Below are positions 32,206-40,185 of a DNA stretch of 46,894 nt, piece by piece. A program made the translations under genes and the position numbers. The DNA is from JALCSJ01 sp036788835. Its GTDB lineage: Bacteria; Bacillota; Negativicutes; Acidaminococcales; Acidaminococcaceae. The first letter of the stretch is position 1. Every line of letters begins with the position of its first letter. The stretch is taken from positions 1-46,894 of the forward strand of contig DAIQMR010000020.1 of NCBI GenBank assembly GCA_036788835.1, read 5' to 3'. The notes under the pieces were generated by a model. That model searched no databases, was not told the DNA's origin, and worked only from the letters and a program-made list of their open reading frames with translations.

Positions 32206-32700
32206 ATGGAGCAGTTTACCCACATTGATGGAAAAGGCAATGCCTTAATTGTTGATGTAAGTGCAAAGCAAATAACGAGCCGAGAGGCTATAGCTGTAGG
32301 CACTATCCATATGAACGCCGTTTGTTATGCGGCGGTCTCCTCCGGGAAAATGAAAAAGGGAAACGTGCTAGGGGTGGCTCAGGTAGCAGGTATTATGGCG
32401 GCGAAGAAAACCGCCGGCTTGATTCCTCTGTGCCATATTTTGCCTCTGACTCACTGCAGCATAGAGTTTTCCCTGGCTGAGGACCAAGGGGAGATTACCG
32501 TTTCCTGCCGGGTAAAATGCCAAGGCAGGACAGGGGTAGAGATGGAAGCCCTGACCGGTGCCAGTATAGCCCTACTTACTATTTACGATATGTGCAAAGC
32601 TATTGATAAAAATATGCTGATAGGTAATATTCATTTGGTGGAAAAAACCGGTGGAAAAAGCGGGGATTTTCACTATATTTCTGAGGGAAAAAATGTTTGA
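32206..32700 (+). CDS. moaC: Cyclic pyranopterin monophosphate synthase
   Basis: Converts 3',8-cyclo-GTP to cyclic pyranopterin monophosphate, the second half of the first step in molybdenum cofactor synthesis. 164 residues, the normal length. ATG 32206 (MEQFTHIDGKGNA) follows AGGAGG. Motifs are VDVSAKQITSREA, KKGNVLGVAQVAGIMAAKKT, LIPLCHILPLTHCSIEF (catalytic region), GRTGVEMEALTGAS and YDMCKAIDKNM, ending EKTGGKSGDF. Its end overlaps moaA by eight bases. Confidence 0.97.
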   Translation: MEQFTHIDGKGNALIVDVSAKQITSREAIAVGTIHMNAVCYAAVSSGKMKKGNVLGVAQVAGIMAAKKTAGLIPLCHILPLTHCSIEFSLAEDQGEITVSCRVKCQGRTGVEMEALTGASIALLTIYDMCKAIDKNMLIGNIHLVEKTGGKSGDFHYISEGKNV

Positions 32701-33700
32701 TACTTTAGGCAGGAATATTGATTACTTACGAATTTCCATAACAGACAGATGCAATCTGCGGTGCACATATTGCATGCCGGATGCTATCCAGGCACTCAGC
32801 CACGCAGAGGTTCTGCGTTATGAGGAACTCTTGCAGATTTGCCGGGCGGCAGCAGCCTCCGGTATTAAATATTTTAAAGTTACCGGTGGAGAACCATTGG
32901 TGCGCAAAGGTGCGGCAAATTTTTTGGCGGCACTAAAAAAAACGCCGGGAGTTGAGGCTGTGACGCTGACTACTAATGGCTGTCTTTTGGCAGAAGAACT
33001 TCCGGCCCTAAAGGCTATGGGCCTGGATGGTATAAATATCAGTCTGGATACCCTAGACACGGAACAATACCGGGCAATTACAGGCTTTGCCAACTGTGCC
33101 AAGGTTGTAGCAGCAATCAAGGCATCGGTGGGCACGGGCATTCCCACTAAGGTTAATGTGGTCTTGCTTAAAGAAAACCGGGGACAGATTCTGCCTTTGG
33201 CCGCACTGGCTGAAACGCTGCCCATAGCAGTGCGCTTTATTGAGCTGATGCCCTTAGGCTATGGAACAAATTATTCCGGCCCGGGGGAAAAAGAAGTCTT
33301 TGCTTTGCTGCAAAGTAAATATGCAGATTTAATTCCTGACAGAGCAAAAAGAGGCAATGGACCGGCGGTTTATTATAAGAGCACGGTTTTAAAAGGGACT
33401 ATTGGCTTTATTAGTGCCAATACCCACCGCTTTTGTGCAGAGTGTAATCGGATGCGGCTTACCAGTACCGGTTTTTTGAAGCCCTGTCTTTGTTATAGTC
33501 TGGGAGTGGATTTACGGGCTATTGTCAGAGAAGAAGCGACAGAGCAAAACCAGATGCAACAGCCAAAGAGGGCGCAGCACATAGATAAGGCTTTACAGGC
33601 TGCTTTTAAACAGGCGGCAGATATTAAACCGGAAGGACACTGTTTTGCCAGGAAAGAAGCTATCACAGAGCATAAATCCATGAATCAGATAGGTGGTTAA
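32693..33700 (+). CDS. moaA: GTP 3',8-cyclase (radical SAM)
   Basis: A radical-SAM enzyme turning GTP into 3',8-cyclo-GTP. 335 residues from ATG 32693 (MFDTLGRNIDYLRISIT), which follows GAGGGAAAAA; the ATG at 32651 inside moaC is rejected. The N-terminal cluster motif is CNLRCTYCM; the C-terminal cluster is CAECNRMRLTSTGFLKPC (C-x2-C-x13-C). The SAM-binding GGEP is in TGGEPLVRKG. The protein ends in Gly-Gly, the C-terminal dipeptide essential in MoaA. It overlaps moaC and ends one base before the next gene's ATG. Confidence 0.97.
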   Translation: MFDTLGRNIDYLRISITDRCNLRCTYCMPDAIQALSHAEVLRYEELLQICRAAAASGIKYFKVTGGEPLVRKGAANFLAALKKTPGVEAVTLTTNGCLLAEELPALKAMGLDGINISLDTLDTEQYRAITGFANCAKVVAAIKASVGTGIPTKVNVVLLKENRGQILPLAALAETLPIAVRFIELMPLGYGTNYSGPGEKEVFALLQSKYADLIPDRAKRGNGPAVYYKSTVLKGTIGFISANTHRFCAECNRMRLTSTGFLKPCLCYSLGVDLRAIVREEATEQNQMQQPKRAQHIDKALQAAFKQAADIKPEGHCFARKEAITEHKSMNQIGG

Positions 33701-33701
33701 T

Positions 33702-34652
33702 ATGGGGAAAGTAGTAGCTCTTTGTATAAGCCCCAAGCGGGGCACAGAAAAAACCATGGTACAGGCAGCAGAGTTTCAAGCTGACTGGGGCATGGTGAAT
33801 GATGCTCATGCCGGCCATTGGCACCGGCAGGTTAGTTTGCTGTCCTTGGAGAAGATAGAAGCTTTTCGTCGTAAAGGAGTGCAGGTGGCTTTCGGAGCTT
33901 TTGGAGAAAATATAGTCGTGAGTGGTTTTGATTTGGCACTTCTGCCGGTAGGAACCTTATTGCGCAGTGGGCAGGTTCTTTTGGAGGTTTCCCAAATCGG
34001 CAAAGAATGCCATAGTCATTGTGCCATTTACCAAAGAGTGGGAGATTGTATTATGCCCCGGGAGGGAATTTTTGCCAGGGTTTTAGAAGGCGGCACTCTG
34101 AAGGCAGGGGATACTATAAAAGAAGTGGAACGGCAGGGGAAGAGACCATATCAAGCTGCGGTTATTACTCTTTCCGATAAGGCAAGCAAGGGGGAAAGAA
34201 CAGATGCCAGCGGACCTGTCCTGGCGCAAGGGCTGCAGGAGGCCGGGTATGCAGTTGTAGAGACTATCCTTTTGCCGGACGAGGCAGCACAAATACAGAC
34301 CCAGTTAATTAGGCTGGCTGACCAAAGACAGTTGGATTTAATTATAACAACAGGCGGCACGGGTTTTGCCAAACGGGATGTGACGCCGGAGGCCACTTTG
34401 GCGGTGGCAACGAAAAAAGTTCCGGGCATAGCAGAAGCCATCCGGGCCATGTCCATGAAGATTACGCCACGGGCTATGCTTTCCCGGGCTGTCAGTGTGA
34501 TTAGAGGAAAAACTTTGATTGTTAATTTGCCCGGCAGTCCTCAAGCCTGCAGGGAATGTTTGGATTTTTTATTACCGACTTTACCCCATGGGTTAGATTT
34601 GCTAAGAGACGTAGTAAGTGAATGCGCCAGACTGAGCAATTCACATAAATAA
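33702..34652 (+). CDS. MOSC domain-MoaB/MogA fusion
   Basis: A 316-residue two-domain protein. ATG 33702 (MGKVVALCISPKRGTEK) is preferred over the in-frame GTG at 33693. The N-terminal MOSC domain (about 1-145) has SLLSLEKIEAF, FGENIVVSG and GKECHSHCAIYQRVGDC with the conserved Cys thought to handle sulfur or bind the cofactor. The C-terminal MogA/MoaB domain (about 152-310) has VITLSDKASKGERTDASGP and TTGGTGFAKRDVTPEAT, the molybdopterin-adenylating signature, then VNLPGSPQACRECLDFLLP. The fusion suggests adenylation of molybdopterin coupled to cofactor sulfuration or transfer, which would suit a xanthine-dehydrogenase-type enzyme needing the sulfurated cofactor. Part of the moa operon, 19 bases before modA. 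Confidence 0.9.
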   Translation: MGKVVALCISPKRGTEKTMVQAAEFQADWGMVNDAHAGHWHRQVSLLSLEKIEAFRRKGVQVAFGAFGENIVVSGFDLALLPVGTLLRSGQVLLEVSQIGKECHSHCAIYQRVGDCIMPREGIFARVLEGGTLKAGDTIKEVERQGKRPYQAAVITLSDKASKGERTDASGPVLAQGLQEAGYAVVETILLPDEAAQIQTQLIRLADQRQLDLIITTGGTGFAKRDVTPEATLAVATKKVPGIAEAIRAMSMKITPRAMLSRAVSVIRGKTLIVNLPGSPQACRECLDFLLPTLPHGLDLLRDVVSECARLSNSHK

Positions 34653-34671
34653 CAAGAGAGGAAGAGGAAAA

Positions 34672-35520
34672 ATGCAAAGAGTAGTAAAAGTATTAGCCTT
34701 GGGAATGACTGTATTAATGCTGGCCGGGTGTGGCGGAGGTCAAAAAGCCGGGGAAAAACCGGCAGAAAAGACCAGTGACAAAAAAGTCACCTTGAATGTT
34801 TTTGCCGCCGCCAGTATGACGGAGACCATGAAGAAAATCGGGGAAGACTATAAGAAGGTAGCGCCTACTGTTACTATTGTGTATAACTTCGATTCTTCCG
34901 GCACATTAAAGACTCAGATTCAAAACGGTGCAGCCTGCGATATTTTCATTTCCGCCTCACCTAAACAAATGAATCAGCTGGATGTTTCCAAGGATGCGAA
35001 AGCCAATAAGGATAAGCTGGACTTTGTGCTCCAAGGGACCAGAGTAAACTTGTTGGAAAACAAAGTTGTTTTGGCAGTCCCTAAAGACAATCCCAAGAAA
35101 CTGGCAAGCTTTGAAGACCTTGCCAAGAAGCTTCAGGTCGGTTCCGTACGTCTGATTATGGGCAACAGTGATGTTCCTGTGGGACAATATACTCAGAAAA
35201 TTTTGGCTTACTTCAAATTGGATGAAAAAGCTTTAGCTAATAAGGGGCTGATTTCCTATGGCTCCAATGTTAAAGAAGTAACTACCCAGGTTAAAGAAGC
35301 CAGCGGCGACTGCGGCGTTGTGTATGCTACCGATGCTTATAGTGCCAAACTGCAGACAGCAGGCAGCGCTACAAAAGAAATGTGCGGTCAGGTTATTTAT
35401 CCTATCGCTGTTATGAAGAAGAGTACCCAGCAGGATGCTGCTAAAGCCTTTATTAAATATTTGCAGGGCGATGCTGCCATGAAAGTGTTCGCCGGGGTTG
35501 GCTTCAGTAAGGCAAAGTAA
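34672..35520 (+). CDS. modA: Molybdate-binding lipoprotein of the ABC importer
   Basis: The solute receptor for molybdate or tungstate. 282 residues with a lipoprotein signal (lipobox LAGC, Cys about 19), followed by a Gly/Lys-rich linker. ModA-type motifs are LNVFAAASMTETMKKIGEDY, YNFDSSGTLKTQI, CDIFISASPKQMNQL and KLQVGSVRLIMGNSDVPVGQY, and near the end GDCGVVYATDAY and VIYPIAVMKKS. Lipid anchoring fits either a diderm or monoderm Firmicute. It is followed by modB and modC after a 67-base gap with no strong terminator. Confidence 0.95.
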   Translation: MQRVVKVLALGMTVLMLAGCGGGQKAGEKPAEKTSDKKVTLNVFAAASMTETMKKIGEDYKKVAPTVTIVYNFDSSGTLKTQIQNGAACDIFISASPKQMNQLDVSKDAKANKDKLDFVLQGTRVNLLENKVVLAVPKDNPKKLASFEDLAKKLQVGSVRLIMGNSDVPVGQYTQKILAYFKLDEKALANKGLISYGSNVKEVTTQVKEASGDCGVVYATDAYSAKLQTAGSATKEMCGQVIYPIAVMKKSTQQDAAKAFIKYLQGDAAMKVFAGVGFSKAK

Positions 35521-35587
35521 GCAAGAGAAATGTAAGGCTTGCGAGAAGTGCGTTGGATGTTAGAAAGGCAAGAGAAGGAGAAGGTTT

Positions 35588-36259
35588 ATGGATTGGTATC
35601 CCTTATGGAACAGCCTGAGAATAGCTGCTATTACAAGTGTCTTGGTTTTCTTTAGCGGTATTTTCCTTGCCTATTATGTGGCGAGATTGCCAAAGGCGGT
35701 AAAGGGTGTACTGGATGTGGTGCTTACGCTGCCTCTGGTATTGCCTCCTACTGTGTGCGGCTGGTTTTTGCTGCTGGTTTTCGGGCTAACCCATCCTGTG
35801 GGAATTTTTCTCCAGAAGTATGGAATCCAATTTGTTATGACTTGGTATGGGGGCGTGTTGGCCTCATCTCTGGTAGCTTTTCCTTTAATGTATAGGACGG
35901 CACGTGGTGCTTTTGAAAGTTTCGATGAAACCTTGGCCTGGAGCGGAAAAACTCTGGGACTTTCTGACACCTTCATTTTCTGGCGGATTAGGATGCCCTA
36001 TTGCCGTCAGGGTATTGTGGCAGGTATAGTTCTGTCTTTTGCCAGAGCATTGGGCGAATATGGGGCTACCAGCATGCTCATAGGCTATATTCCCAATCGT
36101 ACATCAACCATTTCCACCACTGTTTATCAGCTGTGGCGGACCAATGATGAATACGGGGCTTTTATCTGGGTACTTATTAATCTGGCTATTAGCGCTGTGG
36201 TTCTCTTAACGGTGAATATGCTGGAAAAATCCAACCGGGAGAAGAGGGCTACTTCATGA
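35588..36259 (+). CDS. modB: Molybdate ABC transporter permease
   Basis: The 223-residue inner-membrane permease of the ModABC importer, with about five transmembrane helices. It begins MDWYPLWNSLRIAAITSV. The EAA-like coupling loop, ETLAWSGKTLGLSDTFIFWRI (ending with ARALGEYGATSMLIG in the next helix), is the characteristic ModB signature that contacts ModC. SD GGAGAAGG precedes ATG. Its stop overlaps the modC start (ATGA, 36256-36259). Confidence 0.95.
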   Translation: MDWYPLWNSLRIAAITSVLVFFSGIFLAYYVARLPKAVKGVLDVVLTLPLVLPPTVCGWFLLLVFGLTHPVGIFLQKYGIQFVMTWYGGVLASSLVAFPLMYRTARGAFESFDETLAWSGKTLGLSDTFIFWRIRMPYCRQGIVAGIVLSFARALGEYGATSMLIGYIPNRTSTISTTVYQLWRTNDEYGAFIWVLINLAISAVVLLTVNMLEKSNREKRATS

Positions 36260-37299
36260 GCTTAAGAGTAGATATTAGCAAAAAGCTGGGAAATTTCCGG
36301 CTTCAGGCAAAGTTCGATTTAGAAGAGGGAGTACTTGGCTTGCTGGGGGCCTCCGGCTGCGGTAAAAGTAAAACTCTCCAATGTATCACAGGCATTGTGG
36401 AACCGGACGAAGGACGTATCGTACTCAATGGGCGGGTACTCTTTGATAGTAAGGAACACATTAACGTGCCTGTTCAGGAACGGAAGGTAGGCTATTTGTT
36501 TCAGAATTACGCACTGTTCCCCAATATGACCGTGGCAGAAAACATTGGCTGCGGTGTCCGTGCCGGCAATGATGTAAAACAGCGGCAGGCTATTGTGGCG
36601 AAGATAGTAGAAAATATGCAGCTTCAGGGCTTAGAAAAATCCAAGCCGAACCAGTTATCCGGGGGCCAGCAGCAGAGAGTGGCCCTGGCCAGAATTATGG
36701 TTAATGAGCCGGAGATACTTTTGCTGGATGAGCCCTTTAGCGCTTTGGATGCTTTTCTTAAAGACCGGTTAATCGCAGATTTTCCTGCCTTACTGGCTAC
36801 TTTTCACAAAGATGTGATCATGGTTACTCACAGCAGGGATGAGGCATACCAGTTAAGTTCCAGAATTGCCATTATGAGTCAGGGACATTTTCTCTCAGTA
36901 GGTTCTACCAAAGAGATTTTTGCGGACCCGCAAACAAGAGAAGGAGCCAAGCTCACCGGCTGCAAAAATATTATTGCCGCCCGGAAAAGCGGTGACCATG
37001 AGGTAACAGTACCGGAGTGGGGAGTTGTTTTAACAACGGAAAAACCGGTGGGAGACAGCCTGGTGGCCATTGGTGTCAGAGGACATAAATACAACCCTGA
37101 GTGCCAGATTAATAATTACCCTATACAGGTGGAAACCTGCGTTGAGCAGCCATTTGAATGGGTAGTGAAATTCCGTTATCCGGGACAGCAAAAAACAACA
37201 GAGGCTATTTGGTGGCGTCTGTCCAAGATGGAAGCAGTACCGGTGTGGCCTGCAAGGTTAGGGGTACCGGCGAAAGATATTTTGTTATTGTACGCGTGA
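36256..37299 (+). CDS. modC: Molybdate ABC transporter ATP-binding protein
   Basis: The 347-residue ATPase of the molybdate importer. It has Walker A GASGCGKSKTLQ, Q-loop LFQNYALFPNMT, signature LSGGQQQRVALAR, Walker B EILLLDEPFSALDAF and H-loop VTHSRDEAYQL. The C-terminal ~110 residues (TGCKNIIAARKSGDHEVTV onward) form a TOBE/Mop-like regulatory domain, which in other ModC proteins binds molybdate and inhibits uptake. It overlaps modB by four bases. The gene is followed by a hairpin AATCAC-TAG-GTGATT (37317-37331) and the IS-end remnant at 37346. Confidence 0.94.
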   Translation: MSLRVDISKKLGNFRLQAKFDLEEGVLGLLGASGCGKSKTLQCITGIVEPDEGRIVLNGRVLFDSKEHINVPVQERKVGYLFQNYALFPNMTVAENIGCGVRAGNDVKQRQAIVAKIVENMQLQGLEKSKPNQLSGGQQQRVALARIMVNEPEILLLDEPFSALDAFLKDRLIADFPALLATFHKDVIMVTHSRDEAYQLSSRIAIMSQGHFLSVGSTKEIFADPQTREGAKLTGCKNIIAARKSGDHEVTVPEWGVVLTTEKPVGDSLVAIGVRGHKYNPECQINNYPIQVETCVEQPFEWVVKFRYPGQQKTTEAIWWRLSKMEAVPVWPARLGVPAKDILLLYA

Positions 37300-37345
37300 C
37301 ATATTTCAGCCACTTAATCACTAGGTGATTTGAGGCGGGGTATTC

Positions 37346-37396
37346 TTGATGCTCTTATACGCCGCACACTCGTGACTTCAGTCGTGGGAGGTTCAA
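37346..37396 (+). mobile_element. Solo IS200/IS605 right-end-like element (copy 1)
   Basis: TTGAT followed by a 32-base block shared with 38377-38413 (one mismatch), then CTCGTGAC-TTCA-GTCGTGGG (37369-37388) and AGGTTCAA, the same end as at 82-110. No tnpA or tnpB is present. It lies just before the xdhC-type gene. Confidence 0.6.
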
Positions 37397-37422
37397 ATGC
37401 TTGGCATAAATGAGGTTAGAAC

Positions 37423-38352
37423 ATGAATAAAATTTTGCAAACCTTAAAAGCAAGAAATGCACAAAAAAAAGCCACCATGCTGGTGACTATTATTACTGAA
37501 GCAGGCAGTGCCCCTCGCGGGGCAGGAGCCAATATGCTGGTGGGAGAAGAAGGTCTTGCCGCCGGAACCATTGGCGGCGGCATGCTGGAATTTACGGCTA
37601 TTAAGGAAGCCCAAAAGTTTCTTGCCAAAGGGCAGGGAGCGCGGGTGACCTATGATCTGAATAAAAACGGCGCCGGGGCTTTAGGCATGATTTGCGGCGG
37701 TCAGGTAGAGCTACTGTATAAATATGTGGAAGCCAATGCTGAGAATGCCAAAATAATAAGCAAGGCAAAAACAGCCTTGACCCAAAGAAAAAATAGCTGG
37801 CTGATTTTGCCTTATTCAGGACAGGGGTTGGATATTACTGTAGACGAAAAGCCTACGGCAGATTCAGCATACATTTACAAGCTGCCTATTCCCAGTAAAG
37901 TATTTATTTTCGGCGGGGGACATTTAGGTCAGGAAATAGTTCCTCTTTTGGTACATTTGGACTTTACTTGTATTGTCACCGACGACAGGGCAGAATTCTC
38001 CCGTCCTGAACTCTTTTTTGGGGCGGAGACAGTTCATACCAGGTCCTTTGACGAATTAATAGGACATTATGATGTGCGGCCTCAGGACTACATTATCGCT
38101 GTCACAAGAGGCCATATAGGAGATCTGGCCGTAGAAAAGTTTGCTTTGAATACACCGGCTTATTATATCGGTGTAGTGGGCAGTAGGGCCAAAATAGCGG
38201 CAGTCAACGCCAAGCTTTTGGCAGCAGGTTTCACCCCTCAGGACTTAGCCCGTATCACCGCACCCATCGGTTTGGACATCGGCAGCGAAACCCCGGCGGA
38301 AATCGCCATCAGCATCGCCGCCCAACTAATCCAAGTAAGAGCAAAAGTGTGA
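37423..38352 (+). CDS. XdhC/CoxI-family Mo-hydroxylase maturation protein
   Basis: A 309-residue protein of the XdhC/CoxI family, which binds the molybdenum cofactor, promotes its sulfuration and inserts it into xanthine-dehydrogenase-type enzymes. The N-terminal domain has VTIITEAGSAPRGAGANMLV and GTIGGGMLEF; the Cys of MICGGQVELL lies at the usual place. The C-terminal Rossmann domain has VFIFGGGHLGQEIVPLL, VTDDRAEFS, YIIAVTRGHIGDL, GVVGSRAK and APIGLDIGSETPAEIAISIAAQL. Called XdhC by family; it is not the iron-sulfur subunit named xdhC in E. coli. It is flanked on both sides by IS200/IS605-like right-end repeats. Its likely client is the hydroxylase at 43463-46873. Confidence 0.92.
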   Translation: MNKILQTLKARNAQKKATMLVTIITEAGSAPRGAGANMLVGEEGLAAGTIGGGMLEFTAIKEAQKFLAKGQGARVTYDLNKNGAGALGMICGGQVELLYKYVEANAENAKIISKAKTALTQRKNSWLILPYSGQGLDITVDEKPTADSAYIYKLPIPSKVFIFGGGHLGQEIVPLLVHLDFTCIVTDDRAEFSRPELFFGAETVHTRSFDELIGHYDVRPQDYIIAVTRGHIGDLAVEKFALNTPAYYIGVVGSRAKIAAVNAKLLAAGFTPQDLARITAPIGLDIGSETPAEIAISIAAQLIQVRAKV

Positions 38353-38376
38353 TAATAAGTGGACGGCAAGTCAGAT

Positions 38377-38419
38377 TTGATGTTCTTATACGCCGCACAC
38401 TCGTGACTTCAGTTGTGAG
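38377..38419 (+). mobile_element. Solo IS200/IS605 right-end-like element (copy 2), diverged
   Basis: Shares TTGATGYTCTTATACGCCGC plus ACACTCGTGACTTCAGT with copy 1 (37346-37382), then diverges (TTGTGAG, no GGTTCAA). It lies just after the xdhC-type gene and is now part of a terminator. Confidence 0.55.
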
Positions 38420-38434
38420 TTAGGCGTGCTTTTT
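38390..38434 (+). terminator. Terminator after the xdhC-type gene, built on the IS-end hairpin
   Basis: Outer stem ACGCC/GGCGT and inner stem ACTCGTGAC-TTCA-GTTGTGAGT, followed by GC and five T (38430-38434). Confidence 0.7.
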
Positions 38435-38462
38435 GTGTGTACAATGTGTGTGCATATGTTAA

Positions 38463-38476
38463 ATTAAATATTTAAT
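38463..38476. promoter_or_regulatory. AT-rich palindrome upstream of the exporter island
   Basis: ATTAAAT/ATTTAAT is a perfect 14-bp palindrome 37 bases before the small ORF. A possible regulator site. Confidence 0.3.
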
Positions 38477-38512
38477 GAACTCAGCTTAAATACTTGCTAA
38501 AAGAGTATGCGT

Positions 38513-38617
38513 ATGTTAAAATATAATTGCAAGCATTTTAAAAATGTTATTGAAACAGATGTTATGGATTGTTTGAAGGAACTGAGAAGGGCTAGATTGG
38601 TAGAAGCCAATGCTTAA
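38513..38617 (+). CDS. Micro-ORF overlapping the ABC transporter start; candidate peptide
   Basis: A 34-residue ORF, opening MLKYNCKHFKNVI and ending ELRRARLVEANA, with two Cys and a charged helical C-terminus. ATG 38513 has AAGAG about eight bases upstream (a second ATG is at 38507). Its TAA overlaps the ATG of the following ABC ATPase gene by eight bases, so the two would be translationally coupled. It has no signal peptide and is not a recognised precursor family. It may be a leader peptide for coupling, or a small peptide exported by the following ABC-2 transporter. Coding status rests only on position, weak SD and overlap. Confidence 0.4.
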   Translation: MLKYNCKHFKNVIETDVMDCLKELRRARLVEANA

Positions 38618-39311
38618 AATAGAAAATATTACTAAATACTATGGAAAAATGAAAATTCTTGACAATATATCTTTTATTGTAGAAACTGGAGAAATTGTCG
38701 GATTAGTTGGCCCTAATGGCGTAGGAAAAACGACTTTAATAAAGAGCATTTCAGGATTAACAAAGTTGAAAAGCGGAGAAGCTTACATCGAAAATAAAAG
38801 TTTGCTTTCGTCGCCATACTTGGGCCGTTATATGTTGGGTTGTTGTTTTCAAGATAATATTTTTGATAGGTTTTTTAATATTTATGACACTGTCTTTTAT
38901 AATGCAATGTACCATGGAATGGGATATAAGATGGCCCGAAAAGCAACCAATGATATTTTGCAGAGAGTAAAATTATCCGAAAAATGTTTATCGAATGGTA
39001 ACCAACTGTCTGGGGGAATGAAACGAAGATTTCAACTAGCAATTTCACTTGTTCACAAACCTATCGTTTTAATCCTTGACGAACCAACGGCTGGATTAGA
39101 CATGGAATTGACAGATGAGATATATAAGATTATTAAGGAATATATTTCCGGCGGCAATAGATGCATATTATTAACGAGCCATAATATTTCCGAACTTAGT
39201 AATTTATGTACAAAGGTTATATTTATGAAACAAGGTGTTATTGTCCAAGAAACTAAAGATTTTACTGAAGAATCGCTCAAGGAAATATATAGAAAAATTT
39301 ACATCCAATAG
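38610..39311 (+). CDS. ABC-2-type exporter ATP-binding protein
   Basis: A 233-residue ATPase of the drug/peptide-export (CcmA/YadG-like) group. It has Walker A GPNGVGKTTLIKSI, Q-loop CCFQDNIF, signature LSGGMKRRFQLAIS, Walker B VLILDEPTAGLD and H-loop LLTSHNISEL. The DNA is clearly AT-richer than the flanking molybdenum genes. It starts inside the preceding micro-ORF and is followed by a permease gene after 10 bases, so together they form a complete two-gene exporter. The substrate is unknown; in this class it is often a small peptide, antibiotic or lipid. Confidence 0.9.
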   Translation: MLKIENITKYYGKMKILDNISFIVETGEIVGLVGPNGVGKTTLIKSISGLTKLKSGEAYIENKSLLSSPYLGRYMLGCCFQDNIFDRFFNIYDTVFYNAMYHGMGYKMARKATNDILQRVKLSEKCLSNGNQLSGGMKRRFQLAISLVHKPIVLILDEPTAGLDMELTDEIYKIIKEYISGGNRCILLTSHNISELSNLCTKVIFMKQGVIVQETKDFTEESLKEIYRKIYIQ

Positions 39312-39321
39312 GAAGCATATT

Positions 39322-40062
39322 ATGATAATGAATGTTATTTACGGCACAATTTCTAGAGAAATTTGGCGTTTCCTTAAACATCCAGAACAAACAATTTTAA
39401 ACGAGGTTTACTTTAGCTTACTTTTTTTGTGTGTTTTATATTCCCTTGAATCCCAGTACTATGGCTTATATGTGATTGGTATTGTTTTTTACACTAGTTT
39501 TAAGATTGTTTTTAGCAATCTAAAAATGAGTATTTTTCTCGGCAAATTAGAGAAAAACATATTTTACCAGCTTGCATCTGCACAACCTAGAGAAATACTA
39601 TATTTAATTTACAACATAACAAGTGTTTCCAGGGCGATGATTTTCAGCGGAATTTTTCTGTTGCTTTTGAAATTGTTTTTTGGTAACTTAGCGATTAAAA
39701 ATATAATGTTTTTTTCCCTAACTACTTTTTTTAGCTGTTTTGTTTTTGCTAATTTCAGCATATTGTGTATTTTGCCTATAAAAACGTGGAATGGGATTGG
39801 AGCAATGGAAGCGTATGTATATATGCCACTGTTATTTCTTAGCGGTTTTTTTTATCCTCGGATGAGCGGAATCAATTCAATTATGTTTGACATAATGCAT
39901 ATCAATCCGGTTTTTCACTTATACAATATGGCAGTATTTTTTTCCACTGGAATAGAGTTGTATCCGATGATAATTTCCTGTTATATTTCATGCATTCTTT
40001 TTGTTGTTTCTACAATAGTATGCTTATTCGTATTTAATCGAGGCTATGGACTATTAGAGTGA
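39322..40062 (+). CDS. ABC-2-type exporter permease
   Basis: A 246-residue membrane protein with about six hydrophobic segments and an ABC-2 permease layout. ATG 39322 (MIMNVIYGTISREIWRF) has TAGGAAG upstream; the earlier ATG at 39235 lies inside the ATPase gene and is rejected. The amphipathic N-terminus (REIWRFLKHPEQTI) precedes TM1, and the PLLFLSGFFYPRMSG segment fits the TM5 region of ABC-2 permeases. It partners with the ATPase just upstream. AT-rich, Phe/Ile-rich codon use matches the ATPase and differs from neighbours, suggesting the pair arrived together. Confidence 0.82.
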   Translation: MIMNVIYGTISREIWRFLKHPEQTILNEVYFSLLFLCVLYSLESQYYGLYVIGIVFYTSFKIVFSNLKMSIFLGKLEKNIFYQLASAQPREILYLIYNITSVSRAMIFSGIFLLLLKLFFGNLAIKNIMFFSLTTFFSCFVFANFSILCILPIKTWNGIGAMEAYVYMPLLFLSGFFYPRMSGINSIMFDIMHINPVFHLYNMAVFFSTGIELYPMIISCYISCILFVVSTIVCLFVFNRGYGLLE

Positions 40063-40126
40063 CAGTCTCCATTGGCAGTTTGCCCTTGATTATTATGAAA
40101 ATTAATGTCACACTAGCAATAATAAT

Positions 40127-40177
40127 AAAAATACCCGAGAGGAGCGTGTTATAACACGCGACTAGGCGGGTATTTTT
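40127..40177. terminator. Bidirectional terminator between the exporter and purine permease
   Basis: AAAATACCCG pairs with CGGGTATTTT around an inner perfect hairpin GCGTGTTATAACACGC (40144-40159); A-run and T-run flank it. Confidence 0.85.
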
Positions 40178-40185
40178 CCATTTAT

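Noticed and set aside
32651..32692. Longer N-terminus for MoaA
   Set aside because: It reads inside moaC in another frame; ATG 32693 has its own SD and matches the family start.
37321..38440. CRISPR array from the repeated blocks around the xdhC-type gene
   Set aside because: Only two copies about 1 kb apart with a gene between them; they match IS200/IS605 ends, and no spacers or cas genes are present.
39235..39321. Longer N-terminus for the ABC-2 permease
   Set aside because: It overlaps the ATPase gene in another frame; ATG 39322 has an SD and begins the amphipathic helix before TM1.
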